A stretch of 64,000 nt of DNA from Dinoroseobacter sp. (GCA_030066795.1 JASJAW010000003.1:1-64000); one strand, 5' to 3'; shown: positions 1 to 9,095, counted from the stretch's first letter. Numbers and translations: made by a program. The notes: generated by a model from the sequence alone, not told the origin.

Positions 1-81
1 CCCACGACCCACCCGACACCACGGCTCTCAGACTTCCAGACATCCCCTGAACACAAGAGAGACCCCAAAGGTGCGTCGCGG

Positions 82-130
82 AACGGCTGGCTCAAGCGGT
101 CAAAACCCAAGAGCCGGCCGTTTTCTTGCT
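82..130 (+). terminator. Rho-independent terminator of a gene upstream of the window
   Basis: Two 12-base arms (82-93 and 111-122) pair with one T-G wobble around a 17-base loop, and the 3' arm runs into TTTTCTTGCTT. The U-rich side is on the plus strand, so it most likely ends a plus-strand transcript from before position 1. On the minus strand there is no U tract, so it is a poorer terminator for metY, whose stop is at 141. Bases 1-81 show no gene. Confidence 0.6.
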
Positions 131-140
131 TCCCCGGAGG

Positions 141-1433
141 TCAGGAGGTCGCCTTGGCCAACCCCTGATCCAGATCGGCGATCAGGTCGTCGATGTCTTC
201 AATCCCGATCGACACGCGGACCACGTTCGGAGCAGCACCGGCAGCCTCCTGCTGCTCTGCGGTAAGTTGGCGGTGCGTCGTCGAGGCGGAGTGAATGATC
301 AACGACCGCGTATCGCCAAGGTTGGCAACATGGCTGAAGACCTCAAGGCTGTCGACCAGTTTGACACAAGCCTCGTAGCCGCCCTTGACCGCGAAAGTGA
401 AGAGCGCGCCGGCACCGCGGGGGCAGACAGTCGCCACGCGGTCGAAATACGGCGAGCTTTCAAGACCGGCATAAGTCACATAGTCCACCCGGGGGTCAGC
501 CTCGAGCCATTTGGCGAGCTTCACCGCATTTTCAACATGCCGTTCCATCCGCAATGACAGTGTTTCGATCCCCATCAGCGTGTAGTGCGCAGCTTGCGGG
601 TTCATCGTCATACCCAGATCGCGCAGGCCAATGGCGATCCCGTGGAAGGTGAAGGCGAGCGGCCCGAATGTCTCGGCAAACTTCAGGCCGTGATAGGCAG
701 GCTCCGGCTCGGACATGGACGGGAATTTCCCGGAGGCGGCCCAGTCAAACTTGCCGCTGTCGACCACCGCGCCACCGGTCACGGTCCCGTTGCCGGTCAG
801 GTATTTGGTGGTCGAATGCACAACCAGCGTCGCGCCGTGTTCAATCGGGCGGCACAAGTAGGGTGTGGCAGATGTGTTGTCGATAATCAGCGGCAGACCC
901 GCGGCATCGGCGACGTCGGCCACGGCGCGGACGTCCATGATGTAGCCGCCCGGGTTGGCGATTGCCTCGCCAAAGATGGCGCGTGTATTGTCGTCAATCG
1001 CATCGCGCACCGCGTCCAGATCATCGAAGTCGACGAATTTTGCAGACCACCCGAAGCGTTTGATCGTCTGGCTGAACTGAGTGACGGTGCCGCCATAAAG
1101 ACGGGTGGAGGCGATGATGTTGCAGCCTGGCTGCATCAACGGGAAGAGCGCCATGATCTGAGCGGCGTGTCCTGAAGAGCAGCACACCGCGCCAACACCC
1201 CCTTCGAGCGTCGCAATGCGTTCCTGAAGGACCGCGACGGTCGGGTTGGTAAGACGGGAGTAGATAAAACCAACTTCCTGCAGGTTAAAAAGGGCCGCGG
1301 CGTGCTCGGCATCGCGAAACACAAAGGCTGTCGACTGGTAGATCGGAGTCTGGCGCGCGCCTGTTGCCGGGTCGGGCCGGGCCCCTGCGTGGATCTGCAA
1401 TGTGTCGAAGCCGTAGCTGGGGGTGTCGGACAT
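141..1433 (-). CDS. metY: O-acetylhomoserine aminocarboxypropyltransferase (homocysteine synthase)
   Basis: A cytoplasmic PLP enzyme that joins sulfide (or methanethiol) to O-acetylhomoserine to give homocysteine (or methionine). At 430 aa it has the long MetY form of the Cys/Met metabolism PLP family; the Schiff-base lysine is Lys210 in HSTTKYLTGNG, and the IYSRLTNPT and DNTSATPYLCRP segments are family typical. GGGAGC sits just before the ATG at 1433. The upstream gene is divergent (DMT exporter). I searched the 139-base divergent region for a SAM-II or SAM/SAH aptamer and could not find one, unlike metZ at the other end of the window. The assignment is firm; choice of sulfur donor is not visible. 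Confidence 0.93.
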   Translation of the reverse strand: MSDTPSYGFDTLQIHAGARPDPATGARQTPIYQSTAFVFRDAEHAAALFNLQEVGFIYSRLTNPTVAVLQERIATLEGGVGAVCCSSGHAAQIMALFPLMQPGCNIIASTRLYGGTVTQFSQTIKRFGWSAKFVDFDDLDAVRDAIDDNTRAIFGEAIANPGGYIMDVRAVADVADAAGLPLIIDNTSATPYLCRPIEHGATLVVHSTTKYLTGNGTVTGGAVVDSGKFDWAASGKFPSMSEPEPAYHGLKFAETFGPLAFTFHGIAIGLRDLGMTMNPQAAHYTLMGIETLSLRMERHVENAVKLAKWLEADPRVDYVTYAGLESSPYFDRVATVCPRGAGALFTFAVKGGYEACVKLVDSLEVFSHVANLGDTRSLIIHSASTTHRQLTAEQQEAAGAAPNVVRVSIGIEDIDDLIADLDQGLAKATS

Positions 1434-1572
1434 GGGGGTGCTCCCTACGTGGTATCAAAATTGCGCGGAACATGGCGTGTTTCCGCCCAATGGGCAATGC
1501 TACGGATAACGTCCGGCGCTGGATCTGCTATCATCCTGAAATTAGTTTAATTTAATTCGTGGAAATTTATTG

Positions 1573-2583
1573 ATGCTGCGCACCGCGTGTTTTTACGCGC
1601 CCGTCTTTCTTGCGCCCTTGTTATGGGCGGCCAATTTCATCGTCGCCCGCGCCGTGCATGATGTCACCGATCCGCTGTGGCTCAATGGTGCCCGCTGGGC
1701 AATCGCAGCACTGGTGCTGGCGCCTGTCTTGTGGCGTGATCGGCGCAATGTGGTAAAAGCTCTCCGCGCCCATGGTGGCACACTGGTCCTTCTGGCGCTC
1801 TTGGGAGTCGTTGGGTCGAACACACTGATCTACTGTGGTGTTGACCATACAAACGCGACCGAGGTCGGTGTCTATTATGGGGTTACCCCGTTTCTGATCC
1901 TTGCGATGTCCCGCTTGACTGGAGGGGCGCGGATCGGGCCGCGCCAAGGCTGTGCAGGGTGTATCGCGTTTGCAGGTGTCTGTCTGATTCTGACAGGTGG
2001 TGAGGCTGCCCCCTTACAGCACGAAACCGCAACAGGCGCGGCATTTGTCATGGCCGGTGGCGCGCTGTGGGCCGCCTACTCGGTCCGTTTGCACCGGGCT
2101 CAGTTGACGCTGGCGCCAATGAGCCTTGTCTCCGTACTGGCCTGTCTTGGGGCCATTATGATGCTGCCGCTGCTCTGGCTTCAGCCCGGCCCGTCGTCTG
2201 AGGCAGTAACCCCGGTTTTGTCAGCCGTCGCCTTTATGGGGCTTGCCGGATCGGCCTTTGCCTTCTGGGCCTGGGGGCTTGCGGTGGACAGGGTCGGTGC
2301 GTGCAATACGGGGATAGGCTTGCAGATGATCCCGGTATTCGGCGCAGTCCTGGCCTGGACTTTCTTGGGCGAGCGGCCAACCCCGAGTGATGTCGTTGGT
2401 ATTGGCCTTGTTGTCACAGGCCTTTTTCTTGTGTTCCGGCCCGGACTTGGCAGCGCAGGCCCTGCATGGTTAAAGGCCATGGAAACGACAGGACACAGAG
2501 ATGCGCGCCGCAACCATCACCCGCAAGACCGCCGAGACGGATATTTCGGTCGAGATCAATCTCGACGGGACCGGGCAATATAA
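1573..2583 (+). CDS. EamA-type (DMT superfamily) membrane transporter
   Basis: An inner-membrane protein with about ten hydrophobic segments in two EamA halves; the first half begins [14 protein letters not shown] and the second covers roughly residues 150-290. The family exports amino acids, nucleobases or other metabolites, but the substrate cannot be read from sequence. ATG at 1573 is preferred over the in-frame TTG one codon earlier. The hydrophobic core ends near residue 295, and the ORF then continues about 30 residues in a charged Arg/His/Asp-rich tail that overlaps the first 83 bases of hisB in another frame. That tail is unlike the family and may reflect loss of an earlier stop. Confidence 0.85.
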   Translation: MLRTACFYAPVFLAPLLWAANFIVARAVHDVTDPLWLNGARWAIAALVLAPVLWRDRRNVVKALRAHGGTLVLLALLGVVGSNTLIYCGVDHTNATEVGVYYGVTPFLILAMSRLTGGARIGPRQGCAGCIAFAGVCLILTGGEAAPLQHETATGAAFVMAGGALWAAYSVRLHRAQLTLAPMSLVSVLACLGAIMMLPLLWLQPGPSSEAVTPVLSAVAFMGLAGSAFAFWAWGLAVDRVGACNTGIGLQMIPVFGAVLAWTFLGERPTPSDVVGIGLVVTGLFLVFRPGLGSAGPAWLKAMETTGHRDARRNHHPQDRRDGYFGRDQSRRDRAI

Positions 2584-3088
2584 CAACGAGACTGGCGTGG
2601 GGTTTTTCGACCACATGCTGGACCAGTTGAGCCGCCACGCGTTGATCGACATGACGGTCCGGTGCGACGGAGACTTGCACATAGACGACCACCACACGGT
2701 TGAGGATGTGGGAATCGCACTGGGTCAGGCGTTGACCCAAGCCCTTGGCGACAAGCGGGGTATCGTGCGGTACGGATCGTGCCTTTTGCCCATGGACGAC
2801 ACTCTGGTGCGCGCGGCCCTCGACCTCTCGGGACGCCCGTATCTGGTCTGGTCGCTTGATATGCCGACTGCGAAGATCGGATCATTTGACACAGAACTCG
2901 TACGTGAGTTTTTTCAGGCGTTCTCAACTCACGGTGGGATCACGTTGCACGTGGAAAAGCTCGCCGGGCTGAACAGCCATCACATCGCTGAGGCGGCATT
3001 CAAGTCCGTCGCCCGTAGCCTTCGGGACGCGCTGGAAACGGACCCGCGCAAAGCCGATGCTGTGCCCTCGACCAAGGGGACGCTCTGA
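2501..3088 (+). CDS. hisB: Imidazoleglycerol-phosphate dehydratase
   Basis: Catalyses the Mn-dependent dehydration of imidazole glycerol phosphate to imidazole acetol phosphate in histidine synthesis. At 195 aa it is the monofunctional form, without the phosphatase domain of enterobacterial HisB. The two metal-binding repeats are visible as [10 protein letters not shown] near residue 70 and [11 protein letters not shown] near residue 165. It starts inside the 3' end of the transporter ORF and its TGA is followed one base later by the hisH start, so hisB-hisH are certainly co-transcribed. Confidence 0.97.
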   Translation: MRAATITRKTAETDISVEINLDGTGQYNNETGVGFFDHMLDQLSRHALIDMTVRCDGDLHIDDHHTVEDVGIALGQALTQALGDKRGIVRYGSCLLPMDDTLVRAALDLSGRPYLVWSLDMPTAKIGSFDTELVREFFQAFSTHGGITLHVEKLAGLNSHHIAEAAFKSVARSLRDALETDPRKADAVPSTKGTL

Positions 3089-3089
3089 C

Positions 3090-3728
3090 GTGCTGACCGC
3101 ACTGGTGGACTATGACAGTGGTAACCTACACTCGGCGGAGAAAGCGTTCGAGAGGATGGCGCGTGAGGTCAATGCAGGCGAAGTCGTTGTCACCTCGGAC
3201 CCGGACCTCGTCGCGCGCGCAGATCGCGTGGTTTTGCCCGGCGATGGCGCTTTTCCGGCGTGTCGCGAAGGGCTACTGAGCTTCACGGGTCTTTTTGATG
3301 CCATCGAAGAGGCCGTGGTGGCCAAGGGTCGTCCGTTCTTTGGCATCTGCGTAGGCATGCAGATGATGGCCACAATCGGACGCGAATATCGGGACACGCC
3401 CGGGTTCGACTGGATCGGTGGGGAGATTGTGCAGATTGAACCGGACGTGCCTGGTTTGAAAGTCCCTCACATGGGATGGAACGATCTCGTCATTGACCAT
3501 ATGCACCCTGTTTTGGAGGGTGTTTCAACGGGTGATCATGCCTATTTCGTGCACTCCTACCACATGAAAGTTTCAGATCCGGCGCAGTTGCTGGCGCATG
3601 TGGACTATGGCGGGCCAGTGACGGCCATCATCGGTCGGGACACCATGGTCGGCGCCCAGTTTCATCCCGAGAAAAGCCAGGCGGCAGGGCTGCGGATGAT
3701 TGCCAATTTCCTGACCTGGCGCCCCTGA
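3090..3728 (+). CDS. hisH: Imidazole glycerol phosphate synthase, glutaminase subunit
   Basis: Class I glutamine amidotransferase that hydrolyses glutamine and channels ammonia to HisF. The catalytic triad is Cys87 (FGICVGMQ), His192 and Glu194 (FHPEKS). The start chosen is GTG 3090, giving MLTALVDYDSGNL, the normal HisH N-terminus; the reading frame is open eleven codons further upstream, but those lie inside hisB and look like no HisH. It is 212 aa, normal for the family. Its partner hisF lies about 2.6 kb downstream on the same strand. Confidence 0.96.
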   Translation: MLTALVDYDSGNLHSAEKAFERMAREVNAGEVVVTSDPDLVARADRVVLPGDGAFPACREGLLSFTGLFDAIEEAVVAKGRPFFGICVGMQMMATIGREYRDTPGFDWIGGEIVQIEPDVPGLKVPHMGWNDLVIDHMHPVLEGVSTGDHAYFVHSYHMKVSDPAQLLAHVDYGGPVTAIIGRDTMVGAQFHPEKSQAAGLRMIANFLTWRP

Positions 3729-3870
3729 GTGTCGTGGCGCCATCTGGCAGACGGGCTGATTTGAGCATGCTTGGGAAGCCGAAGAGCCCGGGCGCCCTTT
3801 TGCTTCATCTTTAAGCTCAGAACCTCCCGGGATGAATGGCGCGGCCAAGAGCCAGAGCGATCGGCGCCTG

Positions 3871-4260
3871 CTACTTCACACGTACCCAGCTGTTGGCGCG
3901 GCAGATCGGACCCACACAGCCGGATACCTTCAAAGTGGTGCCTTCCAGCTTCATCTTCGAGCGATACGTTTTGTCCGCACCGGGATCCCAGATACGTCCC
4001 TTGGACCAGCTGTTTTCGCCATTGGTGGCCATATCCCAGACGATGTTCTTGCCGATATTGGCGCTTTCGATGGCCTGCCCAGAACTGTTGTAGGAGCGGA
4101 TAAGCTTGCCGCAAGTCAGGCCGCCGCAGTCATAAAACTCCACATGGCCGACGTTGCCATCGTCGTTTGGTGCGGTCTGGAATACGCCAATCAAGTCTGC
4201 TTGCGCGGCAGCGGCGCTCACGATCAGGGCAGCGCAGGCGGGTATCAGTTTCATCATCAT
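3871..4260 (-). CDS. Secreted DUF2147-type protein
   Basis: A 129-residue protein with a clear Sec signal peptide (MMMKLIPACAALIVSAAAAQA, cleavage probably after AQA) and a mature part resembling DUF2147: an N-terminal LIGVFQTAPNDDGNVGHVEFYDCG, and a C-terminal GRIWDPGADKTYRSKMKLEGTTLKVSGCVG. DUF2147 proteins form small beta-barrel-like domains in the periplasm; function is unknown. Paired Cys (CGGLTCG, CVGPIC) may form disulfides. Start 4260 has GGAGGAGA upstream; the longer ORF to 4311 lacks this and lacks an N-terminal signal. It sits against the direction of the his genes between hisH and hisA. Confidence 0.8.
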   Translation of the reverse strand: MMMKLIPACAALIVSAAAAQADLIGVFQTAPNDDGNVGHVEFYDCGGLTCGKLIRSYNSSGQAIESANIGKNIVWDMATNGENSWSKGRIWDPGADKTYRSKMKLEGTTLKVSGCVGPICRANSWVRVK

Positions 4261-4382
4261 TGAGTCTCCTCCGACTAATCGCGACGACACAAGCCAGCAG
4301 CGTGTCAGCAAGGCAAGTGTGACGTTGCGGCCTTTCGCGCGGCCCGTTAGAGAGGCGCGAACGACTTGCCCGGAGATGTCTC

Positions 4383-5105
4383 ATGATCCTCTATCCCGCG
4401 ATTGATCTCAAAGATGGTCAGGCCGTGCGGCTTTATAAAGGCGATATGGAAAAGGCGACGGTCTTCAATGATAGCCCGGCTGCGCAGGCCCTTGCGTTTC
4501 AGAATGCGGGCTGCTCATGGTTGCATCTTGTGGATCTGAATGGCGCTTTTGCGGGCGCGCCGGTGAACGCGGCAGCCGTTGAGGAAATCCTCTCGGAAAC
4601 CTCGGTGCCAGCTCAGTTGGGCGGCGGTATCCGGGACATGGCGACCATTGAGATGTGGATTGGAAAGGGGATTGCGCGTGTCATCCTCGGCACGGTCGCC
4701 GTGGAAGACCCCGATTTGGTCCGCGCGGCGGCAAGGGCGTTTCCCGGGAAGGTCGCAGTGGGCCTCGATGCGCGACAGGGGCGTGTTGCGACGCGTGGCT
4801 GGGCGGAGGAAACCGACCTGATGGTTACAGATCTGGCGAAGTCGTTCGAGGACGCCGGCGTCGCTGCGATTATCTATACCGACATCGATCGCGACGGGGC
4901 GATGCAGGGGCCGAACGTGGCCGCGACCGCGGCTCTGGCCAACGCCACCACCATTCCCGTGATCGCCAGCGGCGGTGTGAGCTCGCTGGACGATTTGCGC
5001 GCGCTCAAAGCCTCCGGTGCGCCTCTTGATGGCGCCATTTCAGGGCGTGCGCTCTACGATGGGGCGATCGATCTGGCAGAGGCTCTTTCGGTTCTCGCTG
5101 ATTGA
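4383..5105 (+). CDS. hisA: Phosphoribosylformimino-AICAR ribotide isomerase (ProFAR isomerase)
   Basis: A (beta/alpha)8-barrel that isomerises ProFAR to PRFAR, the substrate of HisH-HisF. It is 240 aa; the first catalytic Asp is Asp8 in PAIDLKDG, the second lies in the [12 protein letters not shown] segment, and the phosphate-binding GGGIR (about residue 80) and ASGGVSS (about residue 197) are present. A CCCGGAGA ribosome-binding site precedes ATG 4383. It is separated from hisH by the opposite-strand DUF2147 gene, so it probably has its own promoter in 4261-4382. Confidence 0.96.
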   Translation: MILYPAIDLKDGQAVRLYKGDMEKATVFNDSPAAQALAFQNAGCSWLHLVDLNGAFAGAPVNAAAVEEILSETSVPAQLGGGIRDMATIEMWIGKGIARVILGTVAVEDPDLVRAAARAFPGKVAVGLDARQGRVATRGWAEETDLMVTDLAKSFEDAGVAAIIYTDIDRDGAMQGPNVAATAALANATTIPVIASGGVSSLDDLRALKASGAPLDGAISGRALYDGAIDLAEALSVLAD

Positions 5106-5167
5106 GCGGGCGCCGCGCGCCCCACATAAGCGCGATCGCTCCGGCGTATTTCGGCAAAGACGAAGCC

Positions 5168-6274
5168 TCAGGGCAGGGGCGGGGTCTGCCAGAGCTGAAC
5201 CGTAAGCCCGCCATGGGCCACGCGCGGACCCGGGGTCAGGGGCAGGCCGGTGGCCTTCGCGAGGCCGCCGTCCGAAGTGACGATCCCGACGCGCCAACCT
5301 GAGAACTTCACCTTTAGACACTCTCCCAGCGCACCGTAGAGGCCATAGAGAAGTTTTTTGTTTCCGATCCTTGCGCCATAGGGGGGGTTCACCATGACCA
5401 GACCCGGCACATCGGTCGGCGGTTCAAGCGCGCTGATGGGCTGGCAGGCAAACTGGCAGAGCAGCGACACCCCCGCGCGCTCTGCGTTGCGCGTGGCGCC
5501 GCGAATGGCGCCCTGATCCCGGTCAAACCCAAAGAGGCGCGGTGGTCCGGAAACCACGGGCTCCGGCGCGTTCAGTGCAGCCCATGTCGCCGGGTCGAAC
5601 CCGGCGAAGCGCTCAAAAGCGAACGACCGCGCGCGCCCGGGTTTGAGGCCGGTAGCCACCGCCGCGGCCTCCAGCAGGATCGTGCCGGAGCCGCACATCG
5701 GGTCGACCAAAGGTTCAGAACCCGAATACCTCATCTGGCGCAGGAACAGCGCGGCCATGGTTTCGCGCAGTGGTGCTTTTCCAACAAATTCCTTGAGGTT
5801 GCGGCGGTGAAGCGGTTCGCCCGAGCTGTCGAGACTGAGGGTGACCAGATCATCCTCGATCCTCGCGATGATGCGAACCGCATCGTCTTCTTGCGAAACC
5901 ACCGCACCGGAGGCTTCCACGGCACGGGCCACGCGTTGCGCGGCGGCGCGGTCATGGTAGATTTTTGATTTGCGGCACGTGGCCTCAACCTTGATCGGCG
6001 TGCCTGCTGGGATCCAATGCGACCAGTCCAGTTTGCGGGCGCGCTTGTCCAGCTGTGCAAGGTGAAAGGCGCGAAATTCTGCAATCCGGACCAGGACGCG
6101 GCCGGCACCAGCCAACTCGAGGTTCGCGCGCATCATCTCTGGAAAATCGCCGACCGTTTCCACGCCGCCGGGAACGGCGCGAGGCGCCGAGAACCCTGCT
6201 TCGGCCGCTTCTTCGGCGAGCGTTTCTTCAAGACCCGGTTGCGCGGCAAAAAACAGGGGAAAGCTGTCGGACAT
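5168..6274 (-). CDS. THUMP-domain class I RNA methyltransferase (RlmL/YcbY N-terminal type)
   Basis: A predicted SAM-dependent rRNA guanine-N2 methyltransferase. Residues 1-160 form the ferredoxin-like plus THUMP RNA-binding part (MSDSFPLFFAAQPGLEETLAEE at the start), and residues 170-368 the Rossmann domain, with DPMCGSGTILLEAA (SAM loop) and the catalytic NPPYGARIG motif typical of base-amino methylation. It is 368 aa, corresponding to the N-terminal half of E. coli RlmKL, without the RlmK half. It lies between hisA and hisF, antisense to them. The m2G2445 target is inferred from the family. Confidence 0.88.
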   Translation of the reverse strand: MSDSFPLFFAAQPGLEETLAEEAAEAGFSAPRAVPGGVETVGDFPEMMRANLELAGAGRVLVRIAEFRAFHLAQLDKRARKLDWSHWIPAGTPIKVEATCRKSKIYHDRAAAQRVARAVEASGAVVSQEDDAVRIIARIEDDLVTLSLDSSGEPLHRRNLKEFVGKAPLRETMAALFLRQMRYSGSEPLVDPMCGSGTILLEAAAVATGLKPGRARSFAFERFAGFDPATWAALNAPEPVVSGPPRLFGFDRDQGAIRGATRNAERAGVSLLCQFACQPISALEPPTDVPGLVMVNPPYGARIGNKKLLYGLYGALGECLKVKFSGWRVGIVTSDGGLAKATGLPLTPGPRVAHGGLTVQLWQTPPLP

Positions 6275-6371
6275 CGCGCCGTTCTAGACCGGGGCGAGCG
6301 ACTTGGCCAGCGGCGGGGTTGTTTGCCCGTGTCCGGAGGCGTAAACGGAGCGAGACCTGCCCGGAGCGCAC

Positions 6372-7133
6372 ATGCTGAAAACCCGTGTCATTCCCTGCCT
6401 CGACGTCGCCGATGGGCGCGTGGTCAAAGGTGTCAACTTCGTTGATCTCGTAGACGCAGGCGATCCTGTGGAAAGTGCCAAGGCCTACGATGCGGCGGGC
6501 GCGGATGAGCTGTGTTTTCTCGACATCCACGCCACCCATGAAAACCGTGGCACCATGTATGATCTGGCCACCCGCACGGCAGAGCAGTGTTTCATGCCGC
6601 TGACCATCGGGGGTGGTGTGCGCACGGTAGAGGATGTGCGCAACCTGTTGCTGGCCGGCGCCGACAAGGTCAGTTTCAACTCCGCCGCTGTCGCCGACCC
6701 GGATGTGATTGCCCGGGCGGCGGACAAGTTCGGCAGCCAGTGTATCGTTTGCGCAATTGACGCCAAAACCGTAAGTCCCGGCAAGTGGGAGATCTTTACA
6801 CATGGCGGGCGCAAACCGACGGGCATTGATGCGGTGGAATTCGCCAAAACGGTGGTCGGCAAAGGCGCCGGCGAAATCCTTTTGACTTCGATGGACCGCG
6901 ACGGGACCAAGCAAGGCTTCAATCTGCCGCTCACGCGGGCCATCTCGGACGCCGTTGATGTGCCGGTCATAGCCTCCGGGGGGGTCGGGACGCTCGATCA
7001 TCTCGTCGAAGGCGTAACCGAGGGACGCGCGAGCGCGGTGCTTGCCGCCTCGATCTTTCACTTTGGGGAATTCACCATCCGCGAGGCCAAGGAACACATG
7101 GCCGAGGCGGGCATCCCGGTGAGGCTGTCATGA
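6372..7133 (+). CDS. hisF: Imidazole glycerol phosphate synthase, cyclase subunit
   Basis: A (beta/alpha)8-barrel that uses HisH-supplied ammonia to turn PRFAR into imidazole glycerol phosphate and AICAR. Catalytic aspartates are Asp11 (IPCLDVADG) and Asp130 (CAIDAKT); the phosphate loops LTIGGGVRT and [11 protein letters not shown] are intact. It is 253 aa, as expected. CCGGAGCG precedes the ATG. Its last four bases overlap the hisE start (ATGA), so the two are translationally coupled. Confidence 0.97.
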   Translation: MLKTRVIPCLDVADGRVVKGVNFVDLVDAGDPVESAKAYDAAGADELCFLDIHATHENRGTMYDLATRTAEQCFMPLTIGGGVRTVEDVRNLLLAGADKVSFNSAAVADPDVIARAADKFGSQCIVCAIDAKTVSPGKWEIFTHGGRKPTGIDAVEFAKTVVGKGAGEILLTSMDRDGTKQGFNLPLTRAISDAVDVPVIASGGVGTLDHLVEGVTEGRASAVLAASIFHFGEFTIREAKEHMAEAGIPVRLS

Positions 7134-7441
7134 GTGATGTTCTGCGCCAACTGGCCGACACGATCGAGGCGCGTAAAAACGCGGATCCGCAGAGTTCGTG
7201 GACCGCGAAGTTGCTGGCCAAGGGGCCTGACAAAGCAGCTGAGAAATTCGGGGAAGAAGCGGTGGAAGCGGTTATTGCTGCCGTCAAAAACGACCGTGAC
7301 AACCTGACCTATGAAGCGGCGGATGTGTTGTATCATTTGCTCGTAATGCTGGCTGCCCGCAATGTTGCTCTAGAGGACGTGCTGGCTGAGTTGGAACGCC
7401 GTGCAGGAACGTCGGGTATTGCCGAGAAAGCCGGTCGTTGA
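7130..7441 (+). CDS. hisE: Phosphoribosyl-ATP diphosphatase
   Basis: Hydrolyses phosphoribosyl-ATP to phosphoribosyl-AMP and pyrophosphate, the second step of histidine synthesis. The 103-residue all-alpha MazG-like protein shows the metal-binding pattern in [13 protein letters not shown] and [15 protein letters not shown]. It stands alone rather than fused to HisI, and hisI is not in the window. It closes the hisF-hisE pair; no convincing terminator follows before the convergent CoA-binding protein gene. Confidence 0.95.
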   Translation: MSDVLRQLADTIEARKNADPQSSWTAKLLAKGPDKAAEKFGEEAVEAVIAAVKNDRDNLTYEAADVLYHLLVMLAARNVALEDVLAELERRAGTSGIAEKAGR

Positions 7442-7502
7442 GGCTCCGGCCGAGCGACGCTTTCAGCATAAGTGCTTGAGAAATTGCAATTAATGTGCGC
7501 TT

Positions 7503-7976
7503 TCAGAGCCTAGAGCTGATTACTCCTGTGGCAAAGCCGCCCATCCGCAACTCGCCGTAAAGGCGTTGATATTCGATCTTGGGGCACCGGTTCTGGATTA
7601 CCTCTATACCGGCGGCCCGTGCCTTGGCGGCGGCTGCCTCATGCGACACGCCGATTTGCATCCAGATGGTCTTTAAACCGGGCAGGTGACGCAGTGCGTC
7701 GTCTACGATCTGCGGGACCGCCTCAGACCGGCGAAAGACGTCGAGCATATCGACAGTCTCGGAAATGTCTTCGAGAGAGGCGTGTACGGTGTTTCCGAAG
7801 AGGGACTTCCCGGCGTGTCCTGGGTTAACAGGAATGACCTTTTTCCCGCGCAGGGACAGGTAGCGCGCGACGTAATAAGACGGACGCACCGGGTTCATTG
7901 AAACACCAATGCAGGCGACCGTTCGGGTCTCGGTCAGGATGCGGCGCAGGTCGTCGTCAGTTGGCGTTTCAGTCAT
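7503..7976 (-). CDS. CoA-binding domain protein (YccU-like)
   Basis: A 157-residue single-domain Rossmann protein of the CoA_binding_2 family, related to the N-terminal domain of succinyl-CoA synthetase alpha. The nucleotide-binding start ACIGVSMNPVRPSYYVARYL, the VIPVNPG strand-turn and the C-terminal GIEVIQNRCPKIEY are recognisable. Start 7976 (MTETPTDDDL) matches the family; the ORF runs 27 codons further but that part is low-complexity Arg-rich. Biochemical role is unknown. Confidence 0.85.
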   Translation of the reverse strand: MTETPTDDDLRRILTETRTVACIGVSMNPVRPSYYVARYLSLRGKKVIPVNPGHAGKSLFGNTVHASLEDISETVDMLDVFRRSEAVPQIVDDALRHLPGLKTIWMQIGVSHEAAAAKARAAGIEVIQNRCPKIEYQRLYGELRMGGFATGVISSRL

Positions 7977-8015
7977 GGCCAGAGCGTATCGCGAACGGGC
8001 CCAGCGGCCCAGCCG

Positions 8016-8047
8016 AAAAAAAGCGCCCGGACCAGATGGCCGGGCGC
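8016..8047 (-). terminator. Rho-independent terminator, minus strand
   Basis: Perfect 8-base arms GCGCCCGG (8023-8030) and CCGGGCGC (8040-8047) with a 9-base loop. On the minus strand the hairpin is followed directly by seven U (8022-8016). It ends a transcript coming from above 8050 on the minus strand, either read-through from the YHS-domain gene or a separate small RNA, and it lies about 40 bases in front of the CoA-binding protein start. Confidence 0.85.
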
Positions 8048-8248
8048 ATAAAGTCACGGAACGAGGGACAGTGAAGAGAGGTCAGGAGTTCCGAACCCGA
8101 CCTCGATGGTAGACAGCTAGGCGCTAACTGGAAAAAAGGAAGTGCCTACACACGATTCTGTGATATTGCCCCTTGAAAGGGCCGCTCGACGGGCCGTTTT
8201 CGCCTGTAAAACATGCAATTTCATGCGAAGCGCTGCCTTTGGTCGGCG
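8048..8248 (-). ncRNA. Possible structured 3' UTR or small RNA
   Basis: No credible ORF lies in these 201 bases on either strand. The part next to the terminator is structured: GAGGTC (8078-8083) pairs with GACCTC (8099-8104) with further inner pairing, and TCAC (8054-8057) with GTGA (8071-8074). A hairpin chain ending in a strong minus-strand terminator is typical of a small RNA or of a 3' UTR-derived RNA of the YHS gene. I could not pick a convincing promoter, so the 5' end is unknown. Confidence 0.3.
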
Positions 8249-8704
8249 TCAGTTCAGAACAGCAGGCCAGTTCGCGTTGCCACGGGAAATGTTGCCCGGG
8301 ATATCGCGTTCCCAGCGACGCTGAACACCGCGCGAATAGTTCAGATAGAGCTTATCATCGACAATCTTCCAGGCGTCCGGATCAATCGATGCCGTATAGC
8401 CCTCGGCGACCGCCCACGCGCAATACCCGCCATACTGAGGCGCGTAGGCCTCGGGATTGGCGGCGAAAGCAGCGCGGTTCGCTTCGCTGGCGAAACGCCA
8501 TTCCGCACCTTTCCACATATGGGTGTGCGCATCGCTGCCGCGCACTGGCTTGCCTTCTTTGAAATATGCAACGGGGTCGTATCCGCGGATGGCCTGTCCT
8601 CCATTTGTAAAGACTTCAGGGGTGGCGCCAAAGGCTGCAGAAGCAAAGGGGGCGGCAGCAACTGCGAGTGCTGTACCGCGCAGAAAAGCACGTTTGGTAA
8701 TCAT
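8249..8704 (-). CDS. YHS-domain protein with export signal
   Basis: A 151-residue protein. The N-terminus MITKRAFLRGTALAVAAAPFASAAFGA is an export signal with a Tat-like KRAFLRG (only one Arg of the pair is Arg, the other is Lys), cleaved probably after FGA. The mature part holds the YHS-type motif IRGYDPVAYFKEGKPVRGS followed by WRFASEANRAAFAANPEAYAPQYGGYCAWAVAEG, a pattern seen in small periplasmic proteins linked to metal handling. GAGGAG precedes ATG 8704. Function is not established. Confidence 0.83.
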   Translation of the reverse strand: MITKRAFLRGTALAVAAAPFASAAFGATPEVFTNGGQAIRGYDPVAYFKEGKPVRGSDAHTHMWKGAEWRFASEANRAAFAANPEAYAPQYGGYCAWAVAEGYTASIDPDAWKIVDDKLYLNYSRGVQRRWERDIPGNISRGNANWPAVLN

Positions 8705-8792
8705 TTGGGTCTCCTCAGTGGCATGACTGAACAACCACGTGGGGCGCAACGTCCACGGGTGCAACGGATATGACGGTCATGTGAGAGAGATG

Positions 8793-9095
8793 TCAGTCGA
8801 AGATATCTTCAACGAGGTCGAACGCCTCCTCCAGCGCCTTTTTCCAGGTTGGTTTGCGCTTCTTCTTGCGGCGCTTATAGCTGCGCTGGTCGTGGTAGTC
8901 TTGGCGATTGGCGCCCCGTGCAGGAGCAGGCTTTGACTTCTTTGCCTTGGGAGAAGGGGATTTAAGCCATTTCAATTCGTGGATCGGCGCGCCGCACGAG
9001 GCGCAGGCCAGTTCATGGCCCTCGCGTGCTGTGGGCACCAGCATGCTGCGGGCCCCGCAATACGAGCACGTCGCGATTTTCGTTCTTTCCGGCAT
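8793..9095 (-). CDS. Small zinc-ribbon protein
   Basis: A 100-residue protein with one zinc ribbon made by two CxxC knuckles (CSYCGA near residue 9 and CASCGA near residue 30), a Lys/Arg/Pro-rich middle (SPKAKKSKPAPARG, KRRKKKRKP) and an acidic tail EEAFDLVEDIFD. This charge layout suggests nucleic-acid or ribosome contact, but no function is known. Start 9095 has AGGAAAGGA upstream; the longer ORF to 9320 is an antisense shadow inside rlmB. Confidence 0.75.
   Translation of the reverse strand: MPERTKIATCSYCGARSMLVPTAREGHELACASCGAPIHELKWLKSPSPKAKKSKPAPARGANRQDYHDQRSYKRRKKKRKPTWKKALEEAFDLVEDIFD

Noticed and set aside
1434-1572. SAM-II or SAM/SAH riboswitch upstream of metY
   Set aside because: A GCGGAA/TTCCGC hairpin and GGGAGCA near the start recall parts of such aptamers, but the conserved loops and pseudoknot partners are not there.
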